Shown piece after piece: positions 9,555-19,089 of a DNA stretch of 55,990 bases; within the stretch, counting starts at the first letter, position 1, and every line of letters starts with the position of its first letter. The notes under the pieces are model-generated. The model was not told where the DNA came from and did no database searches. It saw only the letters and a list, made by a program, of their open reading frames with translations. Position numbers and translations under genes: made by a program. Where the stretch lies: the NCBI GenBank assembly GCA_024763075.1, contig JANTGF010000017.1, positions 1 through 55,990 on the forward strand, in the 5' to 3' direction. The stretch is from Bacteroidales bacterium. GTDB taxonomy: Bacteria; Bacteroidota; Bacteroidia; Bacteroidales; VadinHA17.

Positions 9555-11333
9555 ATGTTGAAAAATTCATTTTTAAGGTCGCTGTATCTGCTTGCATTTA
9601 TCCTTTTTGTTAGTTCCTGTTCATCCTTTAACAGGCCGAAAGAAATTGAAATTGACCTGATCCAGACTTCCGATGTGCACGGGTCTATATTTCCTTATGA
9701 CTTTATAAAAGATAAACCGGTCACACATTCCCTGGCACAGGTGAGCACTTTTGTTAACGAATTAAGATCAGACAAAAATAAGGAAGTGGTTTTACTGGAT
9801 AACGGAGATATTTTGCAGGGACAGCCCCCTGTTTATTATTCAAATTATGAAGAAGTTAACTTACCCCATATTTGCAGTAAAGTTATGAACTATATGGGGT
9901 ATGACGTAGCAACCATTGGAAACCATGATATTGAAGCAGGCCATGCGGTTTATGATAAGCTTATAAATGAATTCAGATTTCCCTGGCTGGCCGCTAATGC
10001 CGTTTTGAAAGGGACGGATACACCTTATTTTAAACCTTATACTGTTATCAGGCGCAAAGGAATTAAAATTGCGGTACTTGGATTGATAACACCCGGAATT
10101 CCCCACTGGCTGCCGGAGAATTTGTGGAAAGGAATTGAATTCCTGGATATGGTTGAAACTGCAGAAAATTGGGTCCCGAAGATAATGGAAAAGGAAAATC
10201 CTGATTTGTTGGTTGGCTTATTTCATTCAGGACATGATTATACTTATGGTGGCAGTACAGCTTCGGAAGAACGGAATGAAAATGCCTCTTTGCTGGTTGC
10301 CCAAAGGGTGCCTGGATTTGATGTGATACTGATTGGTCATGACCATGACGAGTTCAACCAATGGGTGCTCAGTCGGGACAGTTCCAGGGTTCTGGTGCTG
10401 GATCCGGGGAGCCATGCCCGGAATATTGCTCTTGCGCAGATTCAGCTTTCCTGGAACAAAGAAACAAAAGAATACAATAAACAGATTGAAGGATCGCTGG
10501 TTTCTTTGGCAGATGTTAAAGTGGATACATCTTTCATGAATGAATTTGAAACAGATTTCACTAGCTTTAAGCAATATGTATCTAAGAAAGTAGGTGTTTT
10601 TACGGAGACAATAACTTCTGTTCCGGCATTTTTTGGTGACAGCCCGTTTATGGATTTGATTCACCGTGTTCAGCTTGAGGTTTCGAAAGCCGATATTTCA
10701 TTTGCTGCTCCTTTATCCATGCGATCTGAAATTGACTCAGGTGATGTGTATGTAAGGGATCTTTTTGAGTTATACCGGTTTGAAAATTTCTTATATACAA
10801 TTGAATTGAGTGGAAAAGAAGTTAAAGATTATCTTGAATATTCTTATGATGGTTGGTTCAATCAGATGAAAAGCAGTTCAGACCACCTGTTAAGATTCAG
10901 GACAGATGATCACGGGAAACTGATTAAGTTTGAAAGGCCCCCGGCTTATAGATTATTTAAAAGGTACTATAATTTTGATTCGGCTGACGGAATCCGATAT
11001 GAGGTAGATGTAAGAAAACCCAGGGGAGAGCGGGTTTTAATTTTATCGATGAATGACGGAACTGCCTTTCGATATGACAAGAAATACAAAGTAGCACTAA
11101 ATTCTTACAGGGGAAACGGAGGCGGTGGTCACCTTACGGAAGGTGCAGGAATTCCGCATGATGAGTTAAGCTCAAGAATTCTTTCTTCAACTGACAAGGA
11201 TTTCCGGTATTATATGTTGAAATGGATTGAAAAAAATGGCACGGTTGATCCGGTTTGCAATATGAACTGGAAAGTAGTTCCTTTAAGCTGGTGGAAAAAG
11301 GGAAAGAAAAAGGATGAGAAACTTATTTTCTGA
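9555..11333 (+). CDS. UshA/5'-nucleotidase-family metallophosphatase lipoprotein
   Basis: A 592-residue lipoprotein (Cys22 in FVSSCSSF). The metallophosphatase domain shows every classic block: D40 and H42 in QTSDVHGS, LLDNGDILQGQPP, GNHDIEAGHAVYD, LFHSGHDY and IGHDHDEF. The C-terminal 5'-nucleotidase domain follows, with NSYRGNGGGGHLTEGAGI near the end as a nucleotide-binding loop. The enzyme should hydrolyse 2',3'-cyclic or 5' nucleotides in the periplasm to scavenge nucleosides and phosphate. It stands alone, 68 bases before the next gene, which is probably separately or weakly cotranscribed. The exact substrate (UMP, cyclic nucleotides or UDP-sugar) is not determined. Confidence 0.92.
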   Translation: MLKNSFLRSLYLLAFILFVSSCSSFNRPKEIEIDLIQTSDVHGSIFPYDFIKDKPVTHSLAQVSTFVNELRSDKNKEVVLLDNGDILQGQPPVYYSNYEEVNLPHICSKVMNYMGYDVATIGNHDIEAGHAVYDKLINEFRFPWLAANAVLKGTDTPYFKPYTVIRRKGIKIAVLGLITPGIPHWLPENLWKGIEFLDMVETAENWVPKIMEKENPDLLVGLFHSGHDYTYGGSTASEERNENASLLVAQRVPGFDVILIGHDHDEFNQWVLSRDSSRVLVLDPGSHARNIALAQIQLSWNKETKEYNKQIEGSLVSLADVKVDTSFMNEFETDFTSFKQYVSKKVGVFTETITSVPAFFGDSPFMDLIHRVQLEVSKADISFAAPLSMRSEIDSGDVYVRDLFELYRFENFLYTIELSGKEVKDYLEYSYDGWFNQMKSSSDHLLRFRTDDHGKLIKFERPPAYRLFKRYYNFDSADGIRYEVDVRKPRGERVLILSMNDGTAFRYDKKYKVALNSYRGNGGGGHLTEGAGIPHDELSSRILSSTDKDFRYYMLKWIEKNGTVDPVCNMNWKVVPLSWWKKGKKKDEKLIF

Positions 11334-11400
11334 ACCAATCTGTAATAAATTAGTTTATTTTATTTTATATAATAATTATAGTTAACAAAAATCAATTCTT

Positions 11401-12339
11401 ATGCCTTCTATATTAATAAACTTTAGTATTTATATATTTATGTTTGGGTTTCTGTTGTTTTCATCCTGTAATCAGGAGACGACTTCGGATACTCAGGCGG
11501 ATTCTCTTACAATTGAATTTACTCCTGCTGTATTGATTGATTCCCTCCCTGATATAATCCTTGAAACCTCTGGTTTGGCTGAATTTGATGGATTGTACTG
11601 GACCATAAACGATAGCGGTGGAAAAAATGCATTGTATGGCTTCGACAGGAAAACCGGTAAAATTAAAAGGGTTGTGAATGTACCGGATGCATCGAACAGG
11701 GATTGGGAAACCCTTGCATCCGACAATACGTTTTTCTATATTGGAGACGTGGGTAATAATTCAGGGACCAGAACAGATCTGGTGGTTTATAAGGTAAAAA
11801 AATCTCAATTGACCGAAGGCTCGGGATCTGCTGAAGTTGAGAAGATTACTCTTTCCTGGCCCGATCAGAAATACCTCGTTAAAGCCCCGAATTCAAACCC
11901 TTACGATTGTGAAGCTATGTTATCTTATCATGACAGCCTTATCCTGTTTGCGAAAGACTGGGTTACTGAAAATACAAGGATGTATATCCTGCCAAAAACA
12001 CCAGGGAATTACGTTGCCCGGCTGGACAGTGAGTTTGAGGCCAATGGTTTGATTACAGGAGCAGATATAAGTCCCGATATGAAGGTAGTCGTTTTATCCG
12101 GTTACCATGAATTTGTGCCATTTTTATGGTTGTTTTGGGATTTTGAAGGAAAGAGGTTTTTTGAAGGTAAAAAACTGAGAGTTGATTATCCTGACTTTTT
12201 TAGCGCTCAAACAGAAGGAGTGTTGTTTTCCGGTAATGACTCTATTCTTATTTCTGCAGAAAGAACAAAGTCATGGCCACAGAGATTGTATTATTTTTCT
12301 TTAAGTAAAATCAGGGAGAAAGCAAATGAGAAGAAGTAA
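11401..12339 (+). CDS. Lipoprotein with beta-propeller-like repeats, function unknown
   Basis: A 312-residue lipoprotein (Cys23 in LLFSSCNQET). It contains a recurrent Bacteroidota pattern: SGLAEFDGLYWTINDSGG, YGFDRKTGKIKRVVNV, DWETLASDNTFFYIGDVGNN and later YDCEAMLSYHDSLILFAKDW. These read as blades of a beta-propeller of the kind seen in SdiA-regulated or phytase-like proteins, but I cannot name a known activity. Its last 14 bases overlap the ATG of the following GH38-like gene, which implies translational coupling and a shared role. Confidence 0.7.
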   Translation: MPSILINFSIYIFMFGFLLFSSCNQETTSDTQADSLTIEFTPAVLIDSLPDIILETSGLAEFDGLYWTINDSGGKNALYGFDRKTGKIKRVVNVPDASNRDWETLASDNTFFYIGDVGNNSGTRTDLVVYKVKKSQLTEGSGSAEVEKITLSWPDQKYLVKAPNSNPYDCEAMLSYHDSLILFAKDWVTENTRMYILPKTPGNYVARLDSEFEANGLITGADISPDMKVVVLSGYHEFVPFLWLFWDFEGKRFFEGKKLRVDYPDFFSAQTEGVLFSGNDSILISAERTKSWPQRLYYFSLSKIREKANEKK

Positions 12340-15040
12340 TTTTACTAAATCATTTATTTTACACAGAATGCAACGCCTTTTTGTACTTTTAAGTATTCAA
12401 TTATCCTTATTAAGCATGGTCAATGCTTATTCCCAGGAGTTAAAGCCCAATCCGGGGCTGGAAGAAGTAATTGTTGTTTTCAAAACGCATTTTGACATCG
12501 GTTATACCGATTATGCTGAATCTGTTGTGAGGAAATATGGCTCTTCAATGATTGAAGGGGCTCTGGTTAACCTGGATGCCAGTTTGAAGCTGCCATCTGA
12601 AGAGAGGTTTGTGTGGACACTTCCTGCCTGGCCTATGCAGCAGATTCTGGACCGGAGTAATCCGGTTGTAAAAAAAAGAGTGGAGACAGCACTTGAGGAA
12701 GGAAATTTTGCTATTCATGCCTTACCTTTTACCATTGAGACCGAATCGAGTGATATGGAAAATCTGGCTCGTAGTTTTCAGTTTTCAAGCAATATTTCCA
12801 AAAAATATGGTTTAGAATTACCCAGAGATGCGAAAATGACAGATGTTCCCAGTCATTCCTGGTTTTTGCCAGCTCTGTTAAAAAATGCCGGAATTGATTT
12901 TTTACATATCGGATGTAATCCTGCTTCCCGTTCACCTGAATTGCCCCTTCTTTTCTGGTGGGAGGGACCCGATGGTTCCAGGCTGATGACCATGTACTAC
13001 GGCAGGTATTATGGCACAGATCTGGTATCACCTGAAGGCTGGCCTTTTAAAACCTGGCTTGCACTCATCCCTACAAATGATAACCAGGGGGCTCCTCCTC
13101 CTGAAGAAGTGAGGCAAACGTTGGAGAAGATTCATAAGCTGGCACCAAATGCAAGGGTAAAAATAGGCCGTATGTCAGATTTTTATGATGCACTTATAAA
13201 GGAGGAACCTGAATTACCGGTGGTAAAAGGCGACATGCCTGATACCTGGATTCATGGTTATATGTCAATGCCAAAAGAAGTGAAAACCTCAAGAAGAGTT
13301 CGTCGCGATATATTTGCTATTGAAGTCCTTAATACACAATTGAACCTATGGACCGGAACACCGGAAGATGTATCTGCAATGATTGAAAAGGCAAATGAAA
13401 ATAGCCTGTTGTTTGATGAGCATACTTTTGGGCTGGCAATGAGCCATGGACAAGCTGGTCATTGGGTATACGGGGAGGAGTTTAAATTATTAAGAAGTCA
13501 GGGGATTTATGATCCCATTGAAAAATCATGGCAGGAAAAGGGAAACCGGATCTATGAAGCTGAGAAAAAGATATTGCCTAATTATAAAGATGAAGTGCAG
13601 AGGCTTGCCGGTGAAGTTGATGTGGACAAACCCCATTTGACTGTTTATAATGCATTACCCTGGCAACGAACCGGAATTGTTAAGTTTCAGATAAATTCAG
13701 CTTACATCAAAGGCAATGCCCTAAAGGATCTTTCTACCGGGAAAATAATTCCATATACAAACACCGGTAATGTAATCCGGTTTAAGGCAGAAGATGTTCC
13801 TTCAATGGGTTATAAAACTTATATAGCAGTGAATGAATCTGAAAAGAAGCAGGAAATTCCCCTGAAAATTGATAAGCAACAGAAAATCATTGAAAATGAG
13901 TTTTTTAAAATTAAAATTGACATGAATAGAGGGAGAATACAGTCAATTTTTGATAAACAAACCAAACGTGAAATGGTAAACCGGTCCGGTGATTATGGTT
14001 TTGGTAATTATTTATATGAACGTTTCAGCAAGAAACAAACCGATGCTTATGCCAAAGCATATATAAAAGCCGGCTGGAATTGGGCCTATGATGAACTGGG
14101 GAGGCCTGGTTTAAGCGATGATCCATACCTTATTGTTAAAAAATCAATCGCTGGTGTAAGCTTTTTGCAAGACAAAATCCGGGTTAGTGCGGTGATGTCT
14201 TTTGCCGAAGATGAGAAAAATCCGCATGAATATAGCATTATTGTAACACTTTACAGCGGACAACCTTACGTTGAACTTACCTGGGCAATAGATCATAAAA
14301 ACGCGGAACCATGGCCGGAAGCCGGGTGGATTCCGTTTTCATTTAATGTAAAAAATCCTACTTTTAAAGTTGGGCGTCTGGGCGGAGTAGTTAACCCGGC
14401 AAAGGACTTCATAAAAGGGTCGAATCATGATTATTTTTTCCTGAATACAGGAATTGCAATTCTGGATGAAGAAGGAAAGGGCTTTGGAGTTTCTTCCCCG
14501 GATGTTCCCGGTGTAAGTCTGGACCGGCCAGGTTTATGGAAGTATTCCGGAGATTTCATCCCGGAGAAGCCCAATGTGTTTTTTAATTTGTATAACAATC
14601 AATGGAGTACAAATTTTACCGAGTGGATAGAGGGTTCCTGGAGTACTCGCTTCTATCTTTGGAGCATTAATGAGTATGATAATGGAAATGATCTCATAAC
14701 CCCGTCTGAAGAATTCAGAATGCCGTTAAAAGCTGCATTTTCGGAAGGAAAGAAAGGAAAACTTCCTGTATCTGCCGGTGGAGTTTCTTTATCTGAAAAA
14801 GGATTATTGCTGACTGCATTTGGTCCGGATCCGGATGGTGAAGGTACCCTGTTGCGCTTTTGGGAACAGGCAGGAAACTCAGGTGAATGTATCATCTCCC
14901 TCCCGACTAAGCTAAAAGCTGAATATGCTCAGCCCGTGAATCTGAGGGGGGAAGTTACGGGAGACAAGATTCCTGTCACTGATGGTGTTTTTCATATCAA
15001 AATTGCCAAATATAAGCCCTACTCTTTTATTCTGGAATGA
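12326..15040 (+). CDS. GH38-like (alpha-mannosidase N-terminal-domain) secreted protein
   Basis: A 904-residue protein. The N-terminus carries the GH38-type entry motif EVIVVFKTHFDIGYTDYA, with H55 and D57 as candidate zinc ligands, then a deacetylase-like barrel (PAWPMQQIL, MTDVPSHSWFLPALLKNAGI, MSHGQAGHWVYGEEF). The C-terminal ~450 residues are beta-sandwiches (YNALPWQRTGIVKF, NEFFKIKIDMNRGRIQSIFDKQ) as in mannosidases. It may belong to the DUF5054 subgroup, whose substrate is not settled. The start at 12326 overlaps the previous gene and has AGGGAG upstream; an ATG at 12368 would give a cleaner signal peptide (MQRLFVLLSIQ through AYSQ). Both are possible. It probably trims alpha-mannose or a related sugar in the periplasm. 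Confidence 0.82.
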   Translation: MRRSNFTKSFILHRMQRLFVLLSIQLSLLSMVNAYSQELKPNPGLEEVIVVFKTHFDIGYTDYAESVVRKYGSSMIEGALVNLDASLKLPSEERFVWTLPAWPMQQILDRSNPVVKKRVETALEEGNFAIHALPFTIETESSDMENLARSFQFSSNISKKYGLELPRDAKMTDVPSHSWFLPALLKNAGIDFLHIGCNPASRSPELPLLFWWEGPDGSRLMTMYYGRYYGTDLVSPEGWPFKTWLALIPTNDNQGAPPPEEVRQTLEKIHKLAPNARVKIGRMSDFYDALIKEEPELPVVKGDMPDTWIHGYMSMPKEVKTSRRVRRDIFAIEVLNTQLNLWTGTPEDVSAMIEKANENSLLFDEHTFGLAMSHGQAGHWVYGEEFKLLRSQGIYDPIEKSWQEKGNRIYEAEKKILPNYKDEVQRLAGEVDVDKPHLTVYNALPWQRTGIVKFQINSAYIKGNALKDLSTGKIIPYTNTGNVIRFKAEDVPSMGYKTYIAVNESEKKQEIPLKIDKQQKIIENEFFKIKIDMNRGRIQSIFDKQTKREMVNRSGDYGFGNYLYERFSKKQTDAYAKAYIKAGWNWAYDELGRPGLSDDPYLIVKKSIAGVSFLQDKIRVSAVMSFAEDEKNPHEYSIIVTLYSGQPYVELTWAIDHKNAEPWPEAGWIPFSFNVKNPTFKVGRLGGVVNPAKDFIKGSNHDYFFLNTGIAILDEEGKGFGVSSPDVPGVSLDRPGLWKYSGDFIPEKPNVFFNLYNNQWSTNFTEWIEGSWSTRFYLWSINEYDNGNDLITPSEEFRMPLKAAFSEGKKGKLPVSAGGVSLSEKGLLLTAFGPDPDGEGTLLRFWEQAGNSGECIISLPTKLKAEYAQPVNLRGEVTGDKIPVTDGVFHIKIAKYKPYSFILE

Positions 15041-15083
15041 GAAATTGGTGGGTATGGTTATAAAGGATAATAGAAAATAATTT

Positions 15084-15896
15084 ATGGATGAGTCATACTC
15101 CATGAGAAATACTGAAAAGCAGGTGTTTATGTTTTCAAATGCAATTGTACGCAAACCTGGAAAAAGCCTTATAAAAGGTTTGACCGGCGCAAACCTGGGG
15201 TCTCCGGATTATCATAAAGCACTGGATCAGCATGAAATTTATGTTGAAGTTCTTGAGGCTTGTGGATTAACTGTGAAGGTGCTGGACCCGGATGAAAGCT
15301 TCCCTGACTCAACTTTTGTGGAAGATGCTGCTGTATTAACACCTCTTTGTGCTATTATCACTAATCCTGGAGCAGAATCCAGGAGAGGGGAAGTTGTGGA
15401 AATGAAGGAGGTGATCGAAGAGTACTATACGGATATTGAGGAGATACGTTCTCCAGGAACACTTGAAGGGGGTGATGTGATGATGGTTGGGGATCATTAT
15501 TATATTGGTATTTCTGAGCGAACAAACATGATGGGTGCAGAACAGCTTATTCAAATCTTAAGACAATATGGTATGGACGGATCCATGGTCAGACTTGAAG
15601 AAGTACTACACCTGAAAACAGGTGTGGCCTACCTTGAAAATAATAATCTTGCAGTTTGTGGAGAGTTTCTGACAAGTCCTGAATTTATCAGGTTCAATAA
15701 AATTGTCATTCCTGAAACTGAAAGTTACGCGGCAAATTGCATATGGGTTAATGATCATGTACTTATTCCAAAAGGATATCCTGAAACAAAACAGAAAATC
15801 ACAGATGCCGGATACTCAATAAAGGAATTGGATATGTCTGAATTTCGTAAACTGGATGGTGGTTTAAGTTGCCTCTCGTTACGGTTCTGGAAGTAA
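15084..15896 (+). CDS. Dimethylarginine dimethylaminohydrolase-like enzyme (amidinotransferase fold)
   Basis: A 270-residue protein of the guanidino-group-modifying superfamily. The catalytic set is visible: E80-D81 in FVEDAAV, H176 in EEVLHLKTG, and nucleophile C263 in DGGLSCLSLRF at the extreme C-terminus. TLEGGDVMMVG is the other hallmark. The size and order fit DDAH, which hydrolyses N-methylated arginine to citrulline and a methylamine; an amidinotransferase or plain arginine-deiminase-type activity is the alternative. The start is uncertain: ATGs at 15084, 15102 and 15129 are in frame, and homologous sequence begins around FSNAIVRKPG. It is 43 bases after the GH38-like gene but has no obvious functional link to it. 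Confidence 0.85.
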   Translation: MDESYSMRNTEKQVFMFSNAIVRKPGKSLIKGLTGANLGSPDYHKALDQHEIYVEVLEACGLTVKVLDPDESFPDSTFVEDAAVLTPLCAIITNPGAESRRGEVVEMKEVIEEYYTDIEEIRSPGTLEGGDVMMVGDHYYIGISERTNMMGAEQLIQILRQYGMDGSMVRLEEVLHLKTGVAYLENNNLAVCGEFLTSPEFIRFNKIVIPETESYAANCIWVNDHVLIPKGYPETKQKITDAGYSIKELDMSEFRKLDGGLSCLSLRFWK

Positions 15897-16104
15897 GTGA
15901 TATTTTATGGCATTCCTATTTGTTATTACTAAGCATGCCTGCCGGCCTTGCTCCGTCATAGCTATGTGAAGCTGATGCAGGGAAGGAAGTATAACTGAGA
16001 AAAATTAGAATTACCGGAGATTTCTCGCCATCGTTCCTCAGGTTCAAAATGATAATCTGAATATGACTTGACATTAAAATATTTTTGCTGACTTAATGTT
16101 CATA

Positions 16105-16143
16105 AAAAAAAGCCATCAATGTTTAAATTGATGGCTTTTTGAT
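16105..16143. terminator. Bidirectional rho-independent terminator
   Basis: A 10-bp stem (AGCCATCAAT at 16111-16120 with ATTGATGGCT at 16127-16136) is flanked by an A run on the left and a T run on the right. It therefore terminates transcription from both sides, between the convergent DDAH-like and M16 genes. Confidence 0.85.
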
Positions 16144-16156
16144 CTGAAATAACAGA

Positions 16157-18979
16157 CTATTTCTTATCACTTTCCTCCGGCATCAGCACAACTTTCAGAT
16201 AGTGCTTGTTTTTGAAATATTGTTTAGCGGCCTGATGAATATCCTCTTTCGTGATACTTTCAATCTGACTTTTCTTTTCATCCAGGCTTTTGATTTCCTC
16301 ATTATAGTAATAGGAGTTTTTGAGTATGGATAGCCAATAGTTGTTCTTTTTAACATTGGTTTCCAGATCCCGTATTGAAGTTTCTTTTGCTTTCTGAAGA
16401 TCTTCTTCTTTTGGAGGATTATTTTCAAGTGCCTGCATCTCTTTAAAAACCGTTTCAACCAAAGTGTCCACATTTTCCGGTCCGCAACCCCAGTTTATGG
16501 TGATGGAATATTCGGATTTGGGATATTTGGAAAGGTCATGGTTCACTCCAACGCCATAAACACCCCCCTGGTCTTCTCTCATACTTTCCCTCAATCTGAT
16601 TTCCAGTATCTTCATCAGCAGATTCATTTTTAACCGGTTGGGATAGTTCCATTCAAAGTCATCGTTCATCATAATGGCTACTGAACTTTTAGGTTCTGTA
16701 CCTTTGTGTACGACAGCCTCTGTAATACCATCCGGGAATTTTGGATTTACATCCTTCCATTCATCCTTTCTGTTTATGGCCGGAAGACTTCCAAGGTAGG
16801 TGGTGATAAAAGGAGTAATACTATCAATGTCAAAGTTTCCCACAATGAAAAAACGGAAACCTTCGGCATCAGCAAATCTGTCTTTGTAAAAAGCAAGTGC
16901 CTGATCCAAATCAAGGTTGTTTATTTGTTTTGCCGTAGGAATAATTATACTCCGCGGGTCGTTGGAAGTAGCCAGTTTAATTAAAGTGTCATAAAATACA
17001 TATTGTGGGTTTGACATCAGGAATTTTACCTGATTCAGGAGCTTAGACTTAAATGCGTTGAATGCTTCCGTATCTTTCCGGGGCTGTGTAAAATACAGGT
17101 ATGTCAGCTGAAACATTGTTTCGAGATCTTTTTTCCCGGAGGACCCGTTGATTGCCTGGGTTAAAACCCCGATTCCCGGATTTACCTTCACTACTTTCCC
17201 TGTGAGGAATTTATTCAGGTCAATCATATTGAAAGACCCCACACCACTTTGAGAAACAATAGCCGTAGTCATGGTTGCATTAAAAAACTGGTCGTCAGGA
17301 ACCACAGAAGTACCTCCTTCATTAAAAGCAGTCATCAGTATCTCATCATTTTTGAAATCTGTAGGTTTTAGAATGACCTTAACGCCATTGTTTAATTCAA
17401 GCTCGGTAAAGTCTCCTTTCTCGTGGTTGATTTTCCCGGTAACTTTTCCTCCGGGTAAAGTTGTCTCAATGAGAGATGTCCCTACCAGTTTTTCTTCATA
17501 GGGTTTAAGTTTTGATTTTTTTGCAAAAGCAATGGTTCTTAAAACATCTTTTTCTGATGGAACTTTATTTCCCTCTTTATCGGGTCCGGTAATCAGAACG
17601 ATCATATTGTTGTCTGTAACCAGTTCTTTTGAAAGTGCGTTTACATCTTCAATGGTAACTTCCGGAAGAAATGATTTTACCAGATTGTATTCATAGTCTA
17701 TACCGGGGAAAGGTTCATTCGTTAAAAAATTTGATACATATTCATCCACATATTGTTTGGAGTTTGTTTTGTCTTTTTCTTTCAGAAATTTTTCAAACCT
17801 GCTCAGAATCTCTGACTTTTGTCTTTTTAATTCATTTTCTGTAAAACCAAATTCTTTCACTCTTTCATTTTCCTTAATTAAAGTTGAAAGAGTCTGGTTG
17901 TATTTATTTTCTTTTGCTACAGCAAAAGATTGCCAGGCATCTTTTGATTTTGCAAGGAAACTCCCGTAACTGGAACTGGCAAACAAAAACGGAGCCTCCG
18001 GTTTCTGGCTGATTTCAAATAACCGGCCGTTTAACATCATGGAATACAGATTTAAAAGAATGGAATGCCGGTAATCTTTATTGTTGACAACAGGTTTTTT
18101 ATCCTGCTTATAAAGCAAAGCCACCATATTTGAAGTTGCTTCTTTATCTGTTGCAATGGCAACTAATGGCTTGTCATTATCGGGAATGTCGTATTCTTTT
18201 CTTTCTCTTTCATTTTTTGGATTTTTGATTTTCTTGAAATGCTTAATTATTTGCTTTTCTGCAAAAGCCGGGTCAATGTCTCCTACAATAACAACTGCCA
18301 TCAGATCCGGTCGATACCAGTCTTTATAAAAATCCTTCAATACATCATAACTGCAGGAGTCAACTATACTCATTTTCCCTATCGGTAAACGTTCAGCATA
18401 TCTAGATCCTTTCAGCAAAACGGGAAGGTACACTTTACGCATCCTGTCGTCAGCACCGAGCCCCAATCGCCATTCTTCATGGATTACTCCCCGTTCTTTA
18501 TCAATTTCTTCATTTTCCAGGGAGAGATTATGCGCCCAGTCTTCAATCACAAAAAAGGCAGAATCCAAAAGCCCTTTCCGGTCTGAAGGTATTTCAAACA
18601 TATAAACGGTTTCATCAAAGCTGGTGTAAGCATTCAGGTCGGCTCCAAAGGTAACTCCCGACTTTTCAAGGAAATTTACAAGGTCGTTTTTACTAAAATG
18701 TTCAGATCCGTTAAATGCCATATGCTCAATGAAATGGGCAAGTCCCTGTTGGTCATCATTTTCAAGGATGGAGCCGGCTTTTAATACAAGCCGAAATTCT
18801 ACCCTTTTTTCAGGTTTATGGTTTTTTCTGATATAGTATTGCAGCCCGTTATTAAGCTGGCCGGTAATCACTTCCGGGTCTTTGGGCAGCACATTATCAG
18901 GCTGGTATGTTTGTGCATTGATAAAGGCTGATCCAAGAAGGAGGGAAATAGTAATAAAGAAAGAAAATGTCCTTTTCAT
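16157..18979 (-). CDS. M16-family (pitrilysin/insulinase-like) zinc protease, secreted
   Basis: A 940-residue protein with a signal peptide (1-22). The inverted zinc motif HFIEH (H82, E85, H86) lies in GLAHFIEHMAFNGSEHF, and the third ligand is the Glu in ERGVIHEE near 164. Two M16 repeats are evident; the second, inactive one begins near residue 520 (ELNNGVKVILKPTDFKND), and GVYGVGVNHDLSKYP marks the last substrate-binding region. The length is usual for the two-domain periplasmic members in Bacteroidota. It should degrade peptides in the periplasm. It is transcribed away from the YncE-like gene with a 110-base gap, so it may be cotranscribed or have its own promoter. Confidence 0.93.
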   Translation of the reverse strand: MKRTFSFFITISLLLGSAFINAQTYQPDNVLPKDPEVITGQLNNGLQYYIRKNHKPEKRVEFRLVLKAGSILENDDQQGLAHFIEHMAFNGSEHFSKNDLVNFLEKSGVTFGADLNAYTSFDETVYMFEIPSDRKGLLDSAFFVIEDWAHNLSLENEEIDKERGVIHEEWRLGLGADDRMRKVYLPVLLKGSRYAERLPIGKMSIVDSCSYDVLKDFYKDWYRPDLMAVVIVGDIDPAFAEKQIIKHFKKIKNPKNERERKEYDIPDNDKPLVAIATDKEATSNMVALLYKQDKKPVVNNKDYRHSILLNLYSMMLNGRLFEISQKPEAPFLFASSSYGSFLAKSKDAWQSFAVAKENKYNQTLSTLIKENERVKEFGFTENELKRQKSEILSRFEKFLKEKDKTNSKQYVDEYVSNFLTNEPFPGIDYEYNLVKSFLPEVTIEDVNALSKELVTDNNMIVLITGPDKEGNKVPSEKDVLRTIAFAKKSKLKPYEEKLVGTSLIETTLPGGKVTGKINHEKGDFTELELNNGVKVILKPTDFKNDEILMTAFNEGGTSVVPDDQFFNATMTTAIVSQSGVGSFNMIDLNKFLTGKVVKVNPGIGVLTQAINGSSGKKDLETMFQLTYLYFTQPRKDTEAFNAFKSKLLNQVKFLMSNPQYVFYDTLIKLATSNDPRSIIIPTAKQINNLDLDQALAFYKDRFADAEGFRFFIVGNFDIDSITPFITTYLGSLPAINRKDEWKDVNPKFPDGITEAVVHKGTEPKSSVAIMMNDDFEWNYPNRLKMNLLMKILEIRLRESMREDQGGVYGVGVNHDLSKYPKSEYSITINWGCGPENVDTLVETVFKEMQALENNPPKEEDLQKAKETSIRDLETNVKKNNYWLSILKNSYYYNEEIKSLDEKKSQIESITKEDIHQAAKQYFKNKHYLKVVLMPEESDKK

Positions 18980-19089
18980 TTTAAAATGATTTTGTAAATG
19001 TTTTGTAAATGGTAATTTTCAATTGAAAGGGATAAAGGTAAAAATTATTGAAAATATTTTATATTAAAATAGGTTAATTTTCAGAAATA

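Noticed and set aside
10227-10664. 145-codon minus-strand ORF within the nucleotidase gene
   Set aside because: It lies wholly opposite a gene with full family motifs and has no recognisable features.
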